DNA of 6,000 nt. Origin: Bacteriovoracales bacterium (GTDB lineage Bacteria; Bdellovibrionota; Bacteriovoracia; Bacteriovoracales; Bacteriovoracaceae). A model generated the notes under the pieces. The model was not told where the DNA came from and searched no databases. It was given only the letters and a program-made list of their open reading frames with translations. The stretch covers positions 1-6,000 of the forward strand of contig SKGZ01000295.1 of assembly GCA_007117175.1 (NCBI GenBank), given 5' to 3'. Position 1 is the stretch's first letter. The number at the start of each line of letters is the position of its first letter. Position numbers and translations under genes: made by a program. Shown here piece after piece: positions 4,735-6,000 of the stretch.

Positions 4735-5045
4735 GAAAAATTGAATCTTAAGCCAATTTCAAGCCTCTGAAAGTGTTGAAAGTGCAACCACGCTTCACTC
4801 AGCATGATTTCTAGTTGAAAATCTTTCTTTTGCTGTATCAAAATCCGATGCGAAACCCGTTTCACAGAGTGTTACACAAGTAAATTTTTCATGTATCACT
4901 TTTCACCCCTTATCTTTTTGAATTTACTGACGTAAATACGCCCCCGTGCCTGGCCGACCACCCCCACCCAACGAGCGGGCGGAGGTGGTCGGCCAGGCAC
5001 GGGGGCTTTGGATAAATTTAAACAGTAAAAAGGGTTAAAAGAAAA
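4735..5045. other. Non-coding region with repeats and hairpin; candidate origin or transfer region
   Basis: There is no credible gene. Features from left to right: direct repeat TGAAAGTG at 4768-4775 and 4777-4784; short inverted repeat GAAAC-CC-GTTTC near 4850-4863; a relaxed variant of the first repeat on the other strand, CACTTTTCA, at 4897-4905; inverted repeat ATTTAC-TGAC-GTAAAT at 4922-4937; and the large GC-rich hairpin at 4940-5006. It separates the partition/toxin-antitoxin genes from a replication-relaxation gene, the kind of place where a plasmid origin or oriT is found. No conserved nic sequence was recognised. Confidence 0.45.
4940..5006. repeat. GC-rich near-perfect hairpin (23-bp perfect arms)
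   Basis: The arms 4940-4962 and 4984-5006 are perfect reverse complements over 23 bp. Inside them, 4964-4965/4981-4982 and 4967-4969/4977-4979 also pair, giving 28 of 30 paired positions with two A/C mismatches and a seven-base loop AACGAGC. The element is far more GC-rich than the surrounding AT-rich DNA. Only three T follow (TTTGG), so it is not a standard intrinsic terminator. It could be an origin or oriT structure, a strong bidirectional transcription barrier or a small mobile palindrome. Confidence 0.9.
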
Positions 5046-5756
5046 ATGGAAATTGAGTCTTCTAGGAAAGTGAAACGGCTTCACCCAACAGAGAGAGATA
5101 AGAGGGCGATTCTTTTTATTGCAGAGCAGGGCTTTGCAACAATAGATCAGTTGTGGCGTGTCATCTGGGGGGAGCAAAAGAGTGCTGCTTATGCAAGAGG
5201 AAGGCTTGGAGCATTAGAGAAAAGCGGATTTTTAAAACCAGTAGCATTAGATAACTTTCCCTTTAAGGTCTTTAGGGCGACTCTTAAGGCCAAGCATTTT
5301 GTGGCGAGTGAGTCGAAAAATATTCTTCCCATGGGAGACATTTCAAAGACGATAGCTATGCACCAATTAGAACTCAACGAGGTGAGAATTGAGCTTGAGG
5401 TGCGTGGAATTGACTCGTGGCGTTCGGCAGAATCTTTAATCATTGATCCATCGTTTAAAAAGCTTGGGGGACGCCATGTTCCCGATGGGCTTTATATAAC
5501 CTCCAAGGGGGTGAGGACGGCCGTGGAGTACGATAGGACAATGAGAAAAAAAGAGCGCATCAAGGACAGGATGAGTAGTTATGTGAGTGAACTTTATTCT
5601 CCTGACCGCTCTTTTGATCGCTTAATCTATCTAGTTACCCCTCAGCTTGAGAGGGCCTATCGTCCGCTATTTGAGCAGGGATTTTCCTCGATGGAAGATC
5701 GGGCCGTTTTAATGACGCTTCCACAATTTTTGGAGGCCATCAAAGGAAATGAGTGA
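5046..5756 (+). CDS. Replication-relaxation family protein (winged helix plus nuclease-like domain)
   Basis: The protein has 236 residues. AGGG at 5031-5034 lies eleven bases before the ATG, so the ribosome binding site is only fair. Residues 12-70 look like a winged helix: HPTERDKRAILFIAEQGFAT, QLWRVIWG, and ARGRLGALEKSGFLKPV as recognition helix and wing. The second half resembles the restriction-endonuclease-like part seen in Replic_Relax (PF13814) proteins: HVPDGLYI (144-151), then AVEYDRT (159-165), then a Lys/Arg-rich helix ending MSSYV. Asp147, Glu161 and Asp163 are candidate metal-binding residues. These proteins are found on mobilisable plasmids and conjugative elements, and are thought to take part in DNA replication or relaxation before transfer; a biochemical role is not established. 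It overlaps the next gene by one base. Confidence 0.7.
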   Translation: MEIESSRKVKRLHPTERDKRAILFIAEQGFATIDQLWRVIWGEQKSAAYARGRLGALEKSGFLKPVALDNFPFKVFRATLKAKHFVASESKNILPMGDISKTIAMHQLELNEVRIELEVRGIDSWRSAESLIIDPSFKKLGGRHVPDGLYITSKGVRTAVEYDRTMRKKERIKDRMSSYVSELYSPDRSFDRLIYLVTPQLERAYRPLFEQGFSSMEDRAVLMTLPQFLEAIKGNE

Positions 5757-6000
5757 TGAGTAATAATCAGGAATTTGATGTTGCAGGAGACATTTTGCAA
5801 ATGGTGGGGCGTCTTTTATTGATGCTTATTGCTGTTTTAGGGTTTGTTTTGGCCACACTAACTTTGGCCTTAAGTGTGCGAGGAAAGCGTGAGTCAGAGG
5901 AAGAGGGAAGGGGTTGGAGTGAAGTTTTACTGAGCAAGGTCATTGTTGTTTTAGGTCTTCTTCCCATTTTAATTTTTGGTGCTTTGTTTTTAGATTATCG
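5756..6000 (+). CDS. Membrane protein, N-terminal part (continues past window)
   Basis: ATG 5756 shares its A with the TGA stop at 5754-5756 of the upstream gene, so the two are probably co-translated. GGAAATGAG just upstream gives a GGA-type ribosome binding site. The frame stays open to the window edge (81 complete codons). It starts MSNNQEFDVAGDILQ and has two hydrophobic segments, about residues 17-41 and 60-79. A charged loop KRESEEEGRGW lies between them. An N-terminal pair of membrane segments behind a replication-relaxation gene would fit a VirD4/TraG-like coupling protein, whose ATPase domain would lie outside this window. That is inference from context; only the membrane topology is visible. 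Confidence 0.65.
   Translation, partial: MSNNQEFDVAGDILQMVGRLLLMLIAVLGFVLATLTLALSVRGKRESEEEGRGWSEVLLSKVIVVLGLLPILIFGALFLDY

Noticed and set aside
4940..5010. Intrinsic terminator
   Set aside because: The stem is much longer than usual, only TTT follows on the + strand and there is no T-run on the other side. A barrier role cannot be excluded, but the standard signature is absent.
4896..5177. Minus-strand open frame across the hairpin
   Set aside because: Its sequence comes from the palindrome and the complement of the replication-relaxation gene start; it has Pro-rich low-complexity content and no recognisable motif.
5189..5443. Minus-strand open frame inside the replication-relaxation gene
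   Set aside because: Fully contained in a well-supported gene, with no ribosome binding site or motif of its own.
1..6000. tRNA, rRNA, insertion sequence or transposase
   Set aside because: No cloverleaf-like segment, rRNA motif, DDE-type protein or terminal inverted repeats with target duplications were seen.

Overview
The window is AT-rich bacterial DNA that looks like part of a plasmid or an integrated conjugative element, with two cargo or chromosomal genes on its left edge. All supported genes are on the + strand. I cannot name the species. The low-GC codon usage, small exported proteins and plasmid-type modules would fit a Gram-negative such as a Bdellovibrio/Bacteriovorax relative or a Legionella-like gammaproteobacterium, but this is a guess.

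Layout. 1-323: C-terminal end of a trypsin-like serine protease. 448-1140: small exported protein with degenerate ankyrin-like repeats. 1141-1459: intergenic region with a tandem 12-bp repeat running into a terminator-like hairpin, then a separate inverted repeat that may be an operator for the next gene. 1460-2389: ParA-type ATPase. 2392-3711: a 439-residue winged-helix protein whose gene carries the most striking structure here. 3711-4225 plus 4238-4465: three small, tightly packed genes of toxin-antitoxin type (PBECR/EndoU-like nuclease, DUF2283, YgiT zinc finger), followed by a start-less second DUF2283-like reading frame (about 4495-4734). 4735-5045: non-coding, with a near-perfect GC-rich hairpin. 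5046-5756: replication-relaxation family protein. 5756 to the end: start of a membrane protein, overlapping by one base.

Main discovery. The gene after parA contains 22 copies of an 11-bp DNA unit, consensus GCGTSACYARA, in two clusters (16 and 6 copies) on either side of the segment encoding its winged-helix domain. Eleven is not a multiple of three, so the same DNA word is read in all three frames. The visible 11-residue protein repeat (SVTKASLEREQ type) is therefore a by-product of a 33-bp superperiod. The variable central base S follows reading phase: it is never G where G would create a TGA stop. This argues that selection keeps the DNA word, not the peptide. An array of 11-bp repeats beside a ParA gene with no separate parB suggests a centromere or iteron array inside the coding sequence of its own partner protein. 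A 15-bp perfect inverted repeat follows the second cluster.

Working model. parA and the repeat gene form a partition (or replication-control) cassette. The toxin-antitoxin genes are translated from the same operon and add post-segregational stability. The hairpin region and the two right-hand genes open a separate transfer/mobilisation module.
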